Below, piece by piece: positions 23,684 through 32,853 of a stretch of 64,000 nt of DNA (positions are counted from its first letter, which is position 1; the number at the start of each line of letters is the position of its first letter). The DNA is from Maribacter sp. MMG018 (GTDB taxonomy: Bacteria; Bacteroidota; Bacteroidia; Flavobacteriales; Flavobacteriaceae). The notes beneath the pieces were generated by a model that was not told the origin of the DNA, searched no databases, and saw nothing but the letters and a program-made list of their open reading frames with translations. Made by a program: the position numbers and the translations under genes. The stretch is taken from assembly GCF_018100785.1 (NCBI RefSeq), contig NZ_JAGJEC010000003.1, forward strand, positions 1-64,000, in the 5' to 3' direction.

Positions 23684-24544
23684 ATGAAACATACCAACAT
23701 TTTATTGGCAGGGGCCACAGGATATTTGGGCCGTTACTTGCTAGAGGTACTCACCGAACAACAAAACCAGGTAATCGCCATTGCACGCAACCCCGACAAG
23801 TTGTCGAACGGCAACGAAAACTATTTGGAGGTAAAGCAGGCCGAGGTGACAAAGCCCGAAACCTTACGCGACATCTGTAAAGGCATACACACCGTAATAT
23901 CAACGGTGGGCATTACCAGGCAAAAAGAGGGGCTAACCTATATGGACGTAGATTATGGGGCTAATATGAATTTGCTTAAAGAAGCAAAAAAGGCCGGTGT
24001 TAAGCACTTTGTATACGTTTCGGCCATTAACGGCGATAAATATCGAGCTTTAAAAATTTTTGAAGCCAAGGAAAAGTTTGTCGATGCCCTAAAATCCTCT
24101 GGATTAAATTACACCATAGTAAGACCTAATGGCTTTTTCTCGGATATGAAAGATTTTTTACAAATGGCCAAATCGGGTCGTGTATATCTGTTCGGCTCGG
24201 GCCATCAAAAATTTAACCCCATACACGGTAAGGATTTGGCAAGGGCCATTGTGGATTCATTGGACATGGACACCAAGGAATTGACCATTGGAGGCCCCGA
24301 TGTTTTAAGTCTTAACGATATAGGCCGACTCGCCCTGACTTCTTTGGAAAAACCCATAAAAATTATTCATTTACCCGATTGGAGCCGAAAACTGACCCTC
24401 TGGTGCCTAAGAAATTTTACCAGTGTCAAAACCTATGGCCCGATCGAGTTTTTTTTAACCTTAATGGCAGAGGACAATATTGCCCCATCGTATGGCAATC
24501 AACATCTTAAGGATTTTTATTTGGCACAGGCCAAAAACCTTTAA
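23684..24544 (+). CDS. atypical SDR, NAD(P)-binding
   Basis: This 286-residue protein has the extended/atypical SDR motif GATGYLG (residues 10-16), ARNP after strand two (NADP preference), and the later block YTIVRPNGFFSDMKDF typical of the NmrA/HSCARG-like and UOG-type subgroup. It lacks a clear catalytic YxxxK, as many such proteins do, so it may act as a redox sensor or as a reductase. Third gene of the operon; 26 bp after the previous stop. Confidence 0.82.
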   Translation: MKHTNILLAGATGYLGRYLLEVLTEQQNQVIAIARNPDKLSNGNENYLEVKQAEVTKPETLRDICKGIHTVISTVGITRQKEGLTYMDVDYGANMNLLKEAKKAGVKHFVYVSAINGDKYRALKIFEAKEKFVDALKSSGLNYTIVRPNGFFSDMKDFLQMAKSGRVYLFGSGHQKFNPIHGKDLARAIVDSLDMDTKELTIGGPDVLSLNDIGRLALTSLEKPIKIIHLPDWSRKLTLWCLRNFTSVKTYGPIEFFLTLMAEDNIAPSYGNQHLKDFYLAQAKNL

Positions 24545-24563
24545 GACCTTAAACGTACTATAA

Positions 24564-24947
24564 ATGAGAACCTCAGAAAAAATCGTTGTAACCATCGCAG
24601 TAGCCTACGCCGTCTTACATTTATCGGTGCTATTTCAATTGGTACCCCATACTATTGTTTGGGGCGGTAAAATAGCGTCGATCCAGACCATTTATGTTTT
24701 AGAAATTGTAGCCTTGGTTACCATGCTGTTCTTGGCAATGGTTATACTAATGAAAAACAGGATTATTAAACCTATTTTTACAGCTAAGGCGATAAAGGGA
24801 ATATTGTTCGTATTTGCCGTATTTTTTATATTGAATACCCTTGGCAACCTTTTGGCGGAGACCAAAATAGAGAAAGTCCAAGCCCTAATAACCCTGTATT
24901 TGGCCTTTGTACTGTTCAAAACATCAAAACATATAGCACCTTTATGA
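24564..24947 (+). CDS. small four-helix membrane protein
   Basis: This 127-residue protein has four predicted transmembrane helices (about residues 8-28, 42-64, 73-95, 103-120). No recognised family; the residues around [17 protein letters not shown] resemble small Bacteroidota membrane proteins of unknown role. Its stop overlaps the start of the acetyltransferase by ATGA, so the two are translationally coupled. Confidence 0.65.
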   Translation: MRTSEKIVVTIAVAYAVLHLSVLFQLVPHTIVWGGKIASIQTIYVLEIVALVTMLFLAMVILMKNRIIKPIFTAKAIKGILFVFAVFFILNTLGNLLAETKIEKVQALITLYLAFVLFKTSKHIAPL

Positions 24948-25561
24948 AAATTCCTGATCCCACTACAGTTTTTCCATTGGCCCATTATAAAAACCTATGT
25001 TTTTTAAAAAGTTATATCAACAATCCTAACATCGTTGTGGGCGATTACACCTATTACGATGATTTTGAGGACGTATCCAACTTTGAAAAAAATGTCAAAT
25101 ACCATTTTGACTTTATTGGGGACAAACTCATCATCGGCAAGTTTTGTATGATCGCTTCGGATGCCACCTTTATCATGAATGGTGGCAACCATCTCACAGA
25201 AGCTACAACAGCCTATCCGTTTGCCATCTTTGGGGGCGCATGGCAAGATGCCATGAAGGGCAAAAGCTATCCGTCAAAAGGGGATACCGTTATCGGTAAT
25301 GATGTGTGGATAGGCCATGCCGCAACCATTATGCCGGGGGTACATATAGGCGATGGCGCCATTATTGCCACAAAAGCGGTTGTCACCAAAAATGTGGAGC
25401 CTTATACCATTGTTGGGGGAAACCCGGCTAAACCAATCAAAAAACGTTTTTCGGAAGATCGTATCGAAAAATTGTTGGCCCTACAATGGTGGCATTGGAG
25501 TATTGAAAAAATTACCAAAAACCTGGATCTACTGACTTCTGGACCGGAGGCGTTGCCATAA
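24944..25561 (+). CDS. Vat-type hexapeptide acyltransferase
   Basis: This 205-residue left-handed beta-helix acetyltransferase closely follows the Vat/CatB xenobiotic acetyltransferase pattern. It has the block [20 protein letters not shown] near residue 26, [15 protein letters not shown], the catalytic histidine H83 in [19 protein letters not shown], and the closing [16 protein letters not shown]. Vat enzymes acetylate streptogramin A; chromosomal relatives in environmental bacteria may modify other molecules, so resistance is a possibility rather than a finding. Last gene of the operon, four-base overlap with its upstream neighbour. Confidence 0.87.
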   Translation: MKIPDPTTVFPLAHYKNLCFLKSYINNPNIVVGDYTYYDDFEDVSNFEKNVKYHFDFIGDKLIIGKFCMIASDATFIMNGGNHLTEATTAYPFAIFGGAWQDAMKGKSYPSKGDTVIGNDVWIGHAATIMPGVHIGDGAIIATKAVVTKNVEPYTIVGGNPAKPIKKRFSEDRIEKLLALQWWHWSIEKITKNLDLLTSGPEALP

Positions 25562-25606
25562 AAAAAGAAAGAGTATCTTAAACAAGACGGAACCTAAGTT
25601 TCCCAT

Positions 25607-25639
25607 AAGGCTTAACATCAAAAATGTTAGGCCTTTTTT
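25607..25639 (+). terminator. rho-independent terminator
   Basis: Stem AGGCTTAACA / TGTTAGGCCT with one mismatch, seven-base loop, followed by six T. It closes the operon that begins at 22.0 kb. Confidence 0.8.
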
Positions 25640-25810
25640 CTTGGCATGCATGAAATACGACATTTTCCGAAAATAGCGGGTATACCTTTTGGCCACAGAG
25701 GCAAAAGGTTTGAAATCATAATTCAGGACGAAGCGCCTCTACTTCTCACGTTTCTTTGTACCAGTAAATTCATTGTAAATCAAAAAACGAATAATCAAAA
25801 ACAAATCAAA

Positions 25811-26455
25811 ATGAAAAAACTGTTGATCATCGGCTTTGTCTTTTGCACCTTGAACATATGGGCACAGGGCAACAAGGAATCTTTAAGGAATAATGATACG
25901 GATTATAAATACAGGGTCAGTTTTCCTGCAATTATTCTAGGTAATATCGGTAAAGGAGGCGAAAGAACAAATACGCAGCATATTGAGCTTCACGTAAAGC
26001 GCGAATTGGATTCTAAAAACATCATTGGTGTCAAACTTGCCACTTGGCGATTGTTCCAACCCATGGGCATTCAATGGTGGGACGGACTTAAGGACAAAAT
26101 AGATTCGAAAACGGAATTTTACCCAGGTTATCTGCGGGAAACGGGAATAGGAATATCGTACCAACGAATGCTGTGGAAGGGACTATTTGCCTCAGTAGAA
26201 GTTTTGCCCCAGTACAAGACCTATTTGGACCTGAACGATAAGAAAATAGCCAACGGCTTTAAGCTCTACACATCGTACCACCTTGGGTATCACATTGCTT
26301 TCGGAAAAAAGAAGCGCATCTTCGTAGAACCCCAGATTCATTGCCAAAATTGGATATTTGACACCAATACTCCTGAAGAATTTAAACAATTGGACAATAA
26401 ATGGAAATCTTATTTCCTGTTCGAACCTAACCTTTATGTGGGGATCAAATTTTAA
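25811..26455 (+). CDS. outer-membrane beta-barrel-like protein
   Basis: This 214-residue protein has a signal peptide ending IWAQ. Alternating hydrophobic strands and the final residues FEPNLYVGIKF, ending in phenylalanine, fit an outer-membrane beta-barrel. I do not recognise a specific family. An upstream in-frame start at 25646 gives a non-signal N-terminus across the terminator region and was rejected. Neighbour of a second barrel-like gene at 26.6 kb in the same direction; both follow short AAAAACGAA-containing leaders. Confidence 0.65.
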   Translation: MKKLLIIGFVFCTLNIWAQGNKESLRNNDTDYKYRVSFPAIILGNIGKGGERTNTQHIELHVKRELDSKNIIGVKLATWRLFQPMGIQWWDGLKDKIDSKTEFYPGYLRETGIGISYQRMLWKGLFASVEVLPQYKTYLDLNDKKIANGFKLYTSYHLGYHIAFGKKKRIFVEPQIHCQNWIFDTNTPEEFKQLDNKWKSYFLFEPNLYVGIKF

Positions 26456-26564
26456 ATACAAATCAAATGCAATAAAGTTCTTATTTATAAATCAAGACGA
26501 TTTGCTTCAATTTGTACCCCAACTTTGTAACATCAAATTAAGAACAATCAAAAAACGAACAATC

Positions 26565-27170
26565 ATGAAAACAATCAAGAAAAAATTTATCATTAAAATG
26601 GCGTTCATCGCCTGTACACTAATGTCTACAGTGGCATTTTCACAAAACAGTTCTACCGACCAAACCATATCGCAACGTAAAGGTTTTATGCTAGAAGTAG
26701 GACTTGGAGGAGGTATAATAAGTATAGAGGATAGTAATGGCATACAATCTTTCGACGAGTCGCAAGGTGGTATCAGTTTTCCCGAACTAAAGTTTGGTTA
26801 TATGCTAAACGATAAGTTGGCCATCACTGCATCTACGCCCGGCATGATCTATGAATTTCAGGACAACGACAGACATTTCGGAGGTTTTATTCCATCTGTA
26901 CAATATTGGGTAAAAGACCGGTGGTGGATTCATGGAGGTCTAGGTTTGGCAATTGACTCACCGGCACTTTACGACATAGAGGACAACGTGAACGATGATT
27001 GGAATTTTGGGTGTGCAGTTATGGCCAGCACTGGTTACGAAGTTTATAAAAAGAAGAACTTTGCTCTTAACATTCAGTCCAAACTAGTTATGGGAAGGGC
27101 TTTTCTAGAACAGGATGCCCACAGAGACGTCGTCACCTTTAACCTAGGGCTAGGGTTTAGCTGGTTCTAA
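26565..27170 (+). CDS. outer-membrane beta-barrel-like protein
   Basis: This 201-residue protein has a signal peptide ending VAFSQ (about residue 25) and a glycine-rich strand pattern (FMLEVGLGGGIISI, IHGGLGLAIDSP) closing with VVTFNLGLGFSWF, an aromatic C-terminal residue typical of barrel assembly. A porin-like or OmpW/OmpA-like small barrel is likely; ligand unknown. The ATG at 26565 is preferred to an earlier in-frame start that overlaps the previous gene. The leader AAAAAACGAACAATC is nearly identical to that of the serine hydrolase operon at 22.03 kb. Confidence 0.68.
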   Translation: MKTIKKKFIIKMAFIACTLMSTVAFSQNSSTDQTISQRKGFMLEVGLGGGIISIEDSNGIQSFDESQGGISFPELKFGYMLNDKLAITASTPGMIYEFQDNDRHFGGFIPSVQYWVKDRWWIHGGLGLAIDSPALYDIEDNVNDDWNFGCAVMASTGYEVYKKKNFALNIQSKLVMGRAFLEQDAHRDVVTFNLGLGFSWF

Positions 27171-27201
27171 TTAAGCTATAAGAACATATAAAAAAGAAAC
27201 T

Positions 27202-28299
27202 ATGTTTAAAAAATACCGCATCGTGAAATGGATTCTGACCAGTATGGCCATTGTTTTTGCCTTCATTATTATTACAGGTATATATATTGTAAGTTTATTA
27301 CCGGCAGAAGATCCTACATTAATTAATAGTAAAGCAAGCGATATTGCCTATATCACAGAAAATGTACCAGCATATCGAGGAAAAATACTGGCTGTTGTAA
27401 CCAGTACAGATACTATGGGCACCAGCGAAAAGAGCACCGGTTATGAACTTACCGAATTGGCAAGGGCCTATTATGTTTTTAAGGCCAACGGCTTTGATGT
27501 TGATATTGCTAGTCCCTTAGGTGGACTCCCCCCTGTAGTATTAGACGACGATGATATGGGCAAATTCGATTATGCCTTTTTAAATGACGATATACCTCAA
27601 AACAAATTAAAGAACACATTGTCGCTAAAAGATGTAAATACCAAACTATATAAAGCCGTCTATTTTGTTGGAGGCAAAGGTGCTATGTTCGATTTTCCGA
27701 ATAATAGGCATATACAACACTTGGTGCAAGATTTTCATAATACAGACAGGGTTATTGGAGCCGTATGTCATGGCCCTGCAGCATTTGTTAACGTGAAATT
27801 AAAAGACGGGCAATGGTTTGTGAAAAATAAAAATGTAAGTGGTTTTACTAATAAGGAGGAACTATTGTTGATACCAAAAGCGGCCTCTATTTTTCCTTTC
27901 CTATTACAAGATAAGTTAATTGAACAAGGCGCAGAATTTAATGAAGGAACCATGTACTTGGAAAAAATAAGTATTGACGATAATTTAATAACCGGTCAAA
28001 ATCCGTGGTCGGTTTGGGTGTTGGCAGAGGCCATGGTACAACAAATGGGATATACACCTAAACAAAGACCCATAACCGCCGAAGAAAATGCTGTTAAAGC
28101 ATTGCAAGCTTATGAAACCGGAGGACTAGACAGCTCTAGAACCGTAATCGAAGAAATAAACCATGAAAAAAAACAAATCGTTTCTAGGGCATTGTTAGTA
28201 GATCATAGCTTTATTTCTGTATTACAGGGCGATTTTATTAAATTCTATAATATGCTGCAATTGGCATCTTATGTAAAAGGGTATACAATTAACCAATAG
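27202..28299 (+). CDS. DJ-1/PfpI-like class I glutamine amidotransferase-fold protein, membrane-anchored
   Basis: A 365-residue protein with an N-terminal membrane helix (about residues 10-33), then a DJ-1/PfpI domain. The features are ILAVVTSTDTMG, ELARAYYVFKANGFDVDIAS, and the nucleophile elbow GAVCHGPAAF with C189-H190. The remainder (about 280-365) is a family-specific extension. Members include Hsp31-like chaperones, glyoxalases and proteases; the CHGP elbow suits the class, but the reaction cannot be told. It follows the barrel gene at 31 bp and could share a transcript. Confidence 0.8.
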   Translation: MFKKYRIVKWILTSMAIVFAFIIITGIYIVSLLPAEDPTLINSKASDIAYITENVPAYRGKILAVVTSTDTMGTSEKSTGYELTELARAYYVFKANGFDVDIASPLGGLPPVVLDDDDMGKFDYAFLNDDIPQNKLKNTLSLKDVNTKLYKAVYFVGGKGAMFDFPNNRHIQHLVQDFHNTDRVIGAVCHGPAAFVNVKLKDGQWFVKNKNVSGFTNKEELLLIPKAASIFPFLLQDKLIEQGAEFNEGTMYLEKISIDDNLITGQNPWSVWVLAEAMVQQMGYTPKQRPITAEENAVKALQAYETGGLDSSRTVIEEINHEKKQIVSRALLVDHSFISVLQGDFIKFYNMLQLASYVKGYTINQ

Positions 28300-28357
28300 A
28301 GTATGGAAAGACACTGTTTATACCTATACGACTATTAAAAACAATAAATTTCTACAT

Positions 28358-29500
28358 ATGAAAAACAACACAATATTAAGCTTACTGCTTTTTGTTTCAA
28401 TATCCTGCTTCGGTCAGCAGACCCTACATAAAGAGATAGAGAAATTGTTTAAGGCCCAATTGGAAAAAGAATCGATTAAAAGTGCTTTTCTGCATATACA
28501 TTCTAAAACCAACGGTATAGATATTCAATTAGCCGATAGTAAAATTAACTCGGAAGACTCTATATCTATCAACAATCCTTTTTACACGGCCAGTATCACC
28601 AAAATGCTGACCGCCAGTGCCATCGGAATCTTACAAGACCTCGGTAAGTTGAATTTTGATGATAAAATAGTTGAACATCTACCAGAACTGCTTACCGAAA
28701 ATCTGCATGTAATGGACGGCAAAGAATATTCAAAAGACATAACCATAGCTCATTTATTACAACATACTTCCGGTTTGCCAGACTATTTCACAGATATTAC
28801 CATTGATGAAAGCCCAAATATTATCAATCAATTACTTATTGATACAAATAAGTCTTGGTCCCCCCATGAAATGATTCTATTCACCAAAGAAAAGATGAAA
28901 CCCCACTTTGTTCCTGGCCAAGGCTATCATTATACCGATACGGAGTATGTGCTTCTGGCGTTAATAATCGAAAAAACAAGTGGTATAACGTTACATGAGT
29001 TCTTTCAGCGATTCATTTTTCAACCCTTGGAAATGAATAGTTCTTATATCAATTTAAAATCATCACCAATAAATTCTACCTCCAAAACAGCTAATTTTTA
29101 TGTGGGCGACATAGAACTTTCCTCGTTCAAAAGTTTAAGTGCCGATTGGGGCGGTGGCGGCTTAGTATCTACAACACAAGATTTAATTCAATTTTTGAAA
29201 GCGTACAATGAAGATAAGGTTGTAAAAAAAGAAACACGCTTACAAATGCAACATTGGGTTGATGAAACGGTAGGTATGCAATACGGGTTTGGAATACGAA
29301 AAGTATCTTTTAAAGATTTATTAAATAATGAAACCGACTTACAACTTATTGGCCACACAGGCAGTACGGCATCCTTTTTATGGTATTGTCCCCAACTGGA
29401 TACTTATATCGCAGGTACTTTAAATCAATTAGAAGCTTCGAAAAGCACGCTGAAGCTTGTATATGAAATACTTACAAGAATAGAAAAGAAATCATTTTAG
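28358..29500 (+). CDS. class C beta-lactamase-like serine hydrolase, secreted
   Basis: This 380-residue protein has a signal peptide ending SCFGQ. Active-site motifs are S79-I-T-K82, YTDTEY (Y-x-D in place of Y-x-N) near residue 197, and HTGSTA near residue 330. The YTD variant is common in esterase-type members. It is the third such hydrolase in the window. The 58-bp gap to the previous gene allows co-transcription, and the tail runs into a degenerate repeat at 29.5 kb. Confidence 0.85.
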   Translation: MKNNTILSLLLFVSISCFGQQTLHKEIEKLFKAQLEKESIKSAFLHIHSKTNGIDIQLADSKINSEDSISINNPFYTASITKMLTASAIGILQDLGKLNFDDKIVEHLPELLTENLHVMDGKEYSKDITIAHLLQHTSGLPDYFTDITIDESPNIINQLLIDTNKSWSPHEMILFTKEKMKPHFVPGQGYHYTDTEYVLLALIIEKTSGITLHEFFQRFIFQPLEMNSSYINLKSSPINSTSKTANFYVGDIELSSFKSLSADWGGGGLVSTTQDLIQFLKAYNEDKVVKKETRLQMQHWVDETVGMQYGFGIRKVSFKDLLNNETDLQLIGHTGSTASFLWYCPQLDTYIAGTLNQLEASKSTLKLVYEILTRIEKKSF

Positions 29501-29514
29501 ATTAACATTTTAAA

Positions 29515-29640
29515 AAGTAAAGATTAATTTTTATCGCTTACGACTTAAACGAAATGGATGTGCAATTTTATGACATCTGCCAAATCTTTTAGATTCCATA
29601 TCCGAACAAGAAAAACCACACCCAACACCCTCATTAAACA
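29515..29640 (+). repeat. solitary degenerate relative of the cassette sites
   Basis: TTTTATGACATCTGCCAAAT and the flanking GACTTAAACGAAATGG align with the long-form interior at 3.0, 4.4 and 11.7 kb and with the array-edge copy at 19.13 kb (TTTTTATAACATCTACCAAA). The terminal arms are not evident. A fossil site away from the array is the simplest reading. Confidence 0.4.
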
Positions 29641-29690
29641 TTACTGATTTCTTACTTTAGCCTACTCAAACAACATTGAGTTTTGCTTTC

Positions 29691-31544
29691 ATGATTTTAA
29701 AGAACAGAAGCCTTTGGCGGTTAGGGTTTAGCATTTTATTCTTGGTCTTTTTTACGGCCTGTGACAAGCAAGACACCCTACGCCCAAGTATAGAAAAGAG
29801 ACTCGCCGTGTTGGACAGCATAAGACTGACACAACCTGAAAAATCACTTTTTGAGCTGGACAGCTTATTGCAAAACAACCAAGATCTAAGCGACCTGGAG
29901 CGGGCCCTGTTATTGTTCAAGAAAGGCGAGGCCTTGTACCTGAACGACAAATACCCCGAAGCATTCAACACCCATCTAGAAGGCCATAAACTGTTTGTTG
30001 GGCTAAAGGATGAATACAACCAAGGCCGCTCCCTAATTACCTTGAGTGGTGCCGCCCTACACATGGGAGATATAGAAACCTCTCAAAAATATGCCCTACA
30101 TGCCTTGGAATTAGGGCAGTTAATTGATGATAAACGCATAGAGGGAAAGGCCTATAACCAGTTGTTCAAACTCCATTTTAGATTAAAAGATTACGACAAG
30201 GCCCTATCCTATATCCAATTGACCGACAGCCTGTATTCGCAAGAGGGGGATACCACATCCTTAATTTCAATAAAAAGCAATGAGGCTAGTATTTATCTGA
30301 AGTTAAAAGATTACAACAAAGCTCTGGCCAGTTACTCTGAGGCCATGACACTGAGCCAAACGAAAAGAGACCCGAAAACATTGGTAAGTGTGCTGAACAA
30401 TATCGGCTATACCTACATGCAAGCAAAAGAATACGAGCGTGCCGAAAAATTTTTACGGGGCGCCATTACCTTGAACAAAAACATAAAAGCCGTAAACGCG
30501 GCACCCTACAAAGGTCTGGGCAATTTATTTTTATTGAAGGCCGAAAAGGATTCGGCCGAAGCAAACTTCAACAAGGCATTGGCTATTTACAAAGCTACGA
30601 AGAACACAAAGGAAGAGATCGATGTAAGGGATAAACTGATTGCCTTATCCATTATGTCCGGAGATTACACCGAAGCCTTGAACCATCAAATTGTCAGGGA
30701 CAGTTTACGGCAAAACGTAAATAATTTGGAAAAAGACCGGCTTTTGAATTTTGCCGATGTCAATTATGAAGTCAAACGAAAAGAGACTGAAATTAAACAC
30801 CAGAAAGAAATAAACCGTAGAAATACCTGGCTTTTAATAAGTACGGCCATCCTGTTTATACTCTTGCTCATAAGTACCGCCTTTTATATATACAACAGCA
30901 GATTACGGGCGGCGAACAGGGCTTCAAAATTAGAGCAGCGCCTACTTCGCGTACAGATGAACCCGCATTTTATTTTTAACACCTTGGCCGCCATCCAGAA
31001 TATAACCTTAGAAGGCAATCCTATAAAATCATCCAACTACATTGCCAAATTTTCGAAGCTCATTCGTCAAAATTTCGATTATGTAAGAAAGGAATCGATT
31101 CCATTGGACAAGGAAATTGAAATGATCTCCAATTATATAGAAACCCAACAATTACGCTTTAACAAGGCATTTACATATGCAATAGAAACCGAAGGTATAG
31201 AGGACCCTTCGAGCATACAGGTGCCTCCCATGTTATTGCAACCTTTTGTCGAGAATGCCATTGAATATGGCCTAAAGGAGAAAAAAGAAGGCGGCAAATT
31301 GCTACTTAAAATAGAAAGGACACAGAACGAACTGTCCTTCGTCATTACCGATAACGGGGTAGGACGATCGGCAAAGGCCAAAGATGAAAAAATAACCGAA
31401 GAACTGCACGCAACAAGTATATTTAAAGAGCGTTTAAAAATGAGGAAAAAGGGAGAGGAAAAAACCTTCATAATCGAAGATCTATTTGATAAGAACAATA
31501 ATCCCGCAGGAACAAAAGTGTTTTTTAAATTGAAAATTCAATGA
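29691..31544 (+). CDS. TPR-containing LytS-type sensor histidine kinase
   Basis: This 617-residue protein has a lipobox-like N-terminus (FFTACDKQ) or a short anchor, then about six TPR units (residues about 40-350, e.g. DKALSYIQLTDSLYSQEGDT) and a transmembrane helix (about 378-400, TWLLISTAILFILLLISTAF). It ends in a His_kinase/HATPase module with H426 in QMNPHFIFNTLAAIQN, N-box PFVENAIEYGLK and DNGVGRS. This is the Bacteroidota LytS/YpdA-type layout; the periplasmic TPRs presumably sense. It overlaps the response-regulator gene by ATGA. The ATG at 29691 is preferred over a TTG at 29676. Confidence 0.88.
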   Translation: MILKNRSLWRLGFSILFLVFFTACDKQDTLRPSIEKRLAVLDSIRLTQPEKSLFELDSLLQNNQDLSDLERALLLFKKGEALYLNDKYPEAFNTHLEGHKLFVGLKDEYNQGRSLITLSGAALHMGDIETSQKYALHALELGQLIDDKRIEGKAYNQLFKLHFRLKDYDKALSYIQLTDSLYSQEGDTTSLISIKSNEASIYLKLKDYNKALASYSEAMTLSQTKRDPKTLVSVLNNIGYTYMQAKEYERAEKFLRGAITLNKNIKAVNAAPYKGLGNLFLLKAEKDSAEANFNKALAIYKATKNTKEEIDVRDKLIALSIMSGDYTEALNHQIVRDSLRQNVNNLEKDRLLNFADVNYEVKRKETEIKHQKEINRRNTWLLISTAILFILLLISTAFYIYNSRLRAANRASKLEQRLLRVQMNPHFIFNTLAAIQNITLEGNPIKSSNYIAKFSKLIRQNFDYVRKESIPLDKEIEMISNYIETQQLRFNKAFTYAIETEGIEDPSSIQVPPMLLQPFVENAIEYGLKEKKEGGKLLLKIERTQNELSFVITDNGVGRSAKAKDEKITEELHATSIFKERLKMRKKGEEKTFIIEDLFDKNNNPAGTKVFFKLKIQ

Positions 31545-32278
31545 TCGAAGCCATTATAGTTGAGGATGAATTCAATGCCCTTAACACGCTGGACAAACTT
31601 ATTAAATACACTCAAAAAGATATTGAGGTCGTTGCCAAAATAGACAATGTCGAAGAGGCCATACGTTTTTTAAAGAAACGTACCCCTGACTTGGTTTTTC
31701 TCGATATAGAGCTTATTGGCGGCAACGCTTTTCAAATCTTGGAGGCCTTGGACAGTATCGCCTTCAAACTTATTTTCATTACCGCCTACGACGAATTCGC
31801 CATAAAGGCGATTAAGTTCGATACCATAGACTATTTGTTAAAACCCATTGACTCCGATGAGCTATCGGCATGTTTGGATCGGTTCAGGGAGGTTTTTAAG
31901 AAAGAGCAAGTCTATAAGAGTGCACTGGACAAAGTTGCCGAGATCAATAACAAGGAAATTCAGAAAACGCTATTGATCAAAACGGCCGACGCCCAATATT
32001 TTCTTCAAATCAAGGATATCGTACGCTGCCAATCCGATGGCGCCTACACGGTGTTCCATACCGTGGACAAAAAAATCATGAGTGCCCGCAACCTAAAGTA
32101 TTACGAGAACATTTTGAGCGAACATACGTTTGTGCGCGTGCACCAATCGCATTTAGTGAATATCAAGTATATAAAAACGATCGGTAGCAATAATACCGTT
32201 TGCCTTACGAACGACGAAAAAATACCCGTGGCCACACGAAAAAAATCGTACCTAAAACAGGTTTTGGACAGCCTATAA
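31541..32278 (+). CDS. LytTR-family response regulator
   Basis: This 245-residue protein has a receiver domain with acidic pocket E8-D9-E10, phospho-acceptor D55 (VFLDIEL), T/S in FITAYD and K in LLKPID, followed by a LytTR DNA-binding domain (about residues 140-240) with RCQSDGAYTVF, VRVHQSHLVN and IPVATRKK. It is the cognate partner of the upstream kinase (four-base overlap). LytTR regulators bind direct repeats; no candidate repeats were identified nearby. The unknown M48/DUF6882 unit begins 107 bp downstream and is a possible target. Confidence 0.9.
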   Translation: MIEAIIVEDEFNALNTLDKLIKYTQKDIEVVAKIDNVEEAIRFLKKRTPDLVFLDIELIGGNAFQILEALDSIAFKLIFITAYDEFAIKAIKFDTIDYLLKPIDSDELSACLDRFREVFKKEQVYKSALDKVAEINNKEIQKTLLIKTADAQYFLQIKDIVRCQSDGAYTVFHTVDKKIMSARNLKYYENILSEHTFVRVHQSHLVNIKYIKTIGSNNTVCLTNDEKIPVATRKKSYLKQVLDSL

Positions 32279-32341
32279 ACGCAAATACAAAACAGAAAAT
32301 AGCAAATGTAAAACGGTTTTAAAATCCCCCTTTTCCCATCC

Positions 32342-32349
32342 TAGTTTTG
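32342..32349 (+). promoter_or_regulatory. possible -7 element of a Bacteroidota promoter
   Basis: TAGTTTTG fits TAnnTTTG and lies 36 bp before the ATG at 32386. There is no clear -33 TTG at the right distance, so only the -7 half is supported. Confidence 0.35.
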
Positions 32350-32385
32350 AGGTAAACAAACAAATAACCCTTAAAACAAAAGATC

Positions 32386-32796
32386 ATGGGATTAAAAGAA
32401 AAAAGATTTACCAAAACATTTCAAGAAGAGCAATTTCCTCAGTTAAAAACCCAAATAATCGAGGCAGTAGGTTTTGATGTTCCACTTGCCATTGAATGGG
32501 AAACCCTGTTCGAAGACCGTTTCTTGCATCTGTATAACGACTCGTACCCAAAAATATACTTCTTGCCACTTATTGAAGCCTTCAAAGCCATCACCGCCGA
32601 CGAAATGGGCAAGGAAGCTTTGGCCGAAAGTTTAAGGGAAGTACGCATCACCAATACAAAAGACCATCACAACCCTACAAATGCCTATTCATTTGCAGAG
32701 GGCGTTCTAACGGTAGATCACAGCCCCATCCTCAATGCCGACAACGTTGAAGAGAGGGTAAAAGTGTTGACCGATCTATTGGAAAGCAATCTGTAA
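32386..32796 (+). CDS. unknown protein, paralogue of the N-terminal domain at 33.5 kb
   Basis: This 136-residue protein has no recognised family. It aligns end to end with residues 1-136 of the protein at 33520-34728: both start MGLKE(K/R)R, share EDRF-H-Y, PKIYF-PLIEAFKAI and GVL-DHSPI-NADNVE, and end LE-NL/NKL. So this is a stand-alone copy of a domain that also occurs fused. Charged, no membrane segment, probably cytosolic. First gene of the four-gene unit that ends with an M48 peptidase. Confidence 0.75.
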   Translation: MGLKEKRFTKTFQEEQFPQLKTQIIEAVGFDVPLAIEWETLFEDRFLHLYNDSYPKIYFLPLIEAFKAITADEMGKEALAESLREVRITNTKDHHNPTNAYSFAEGVLTVDHSPILNADNVEERVKVLTDLLESNL

Positions 32797-32853
32797 ACCC
32801 TTTCATGTTTGTATTTCCTTATCTATTGACAATCACTTACAACACTTCTTATT

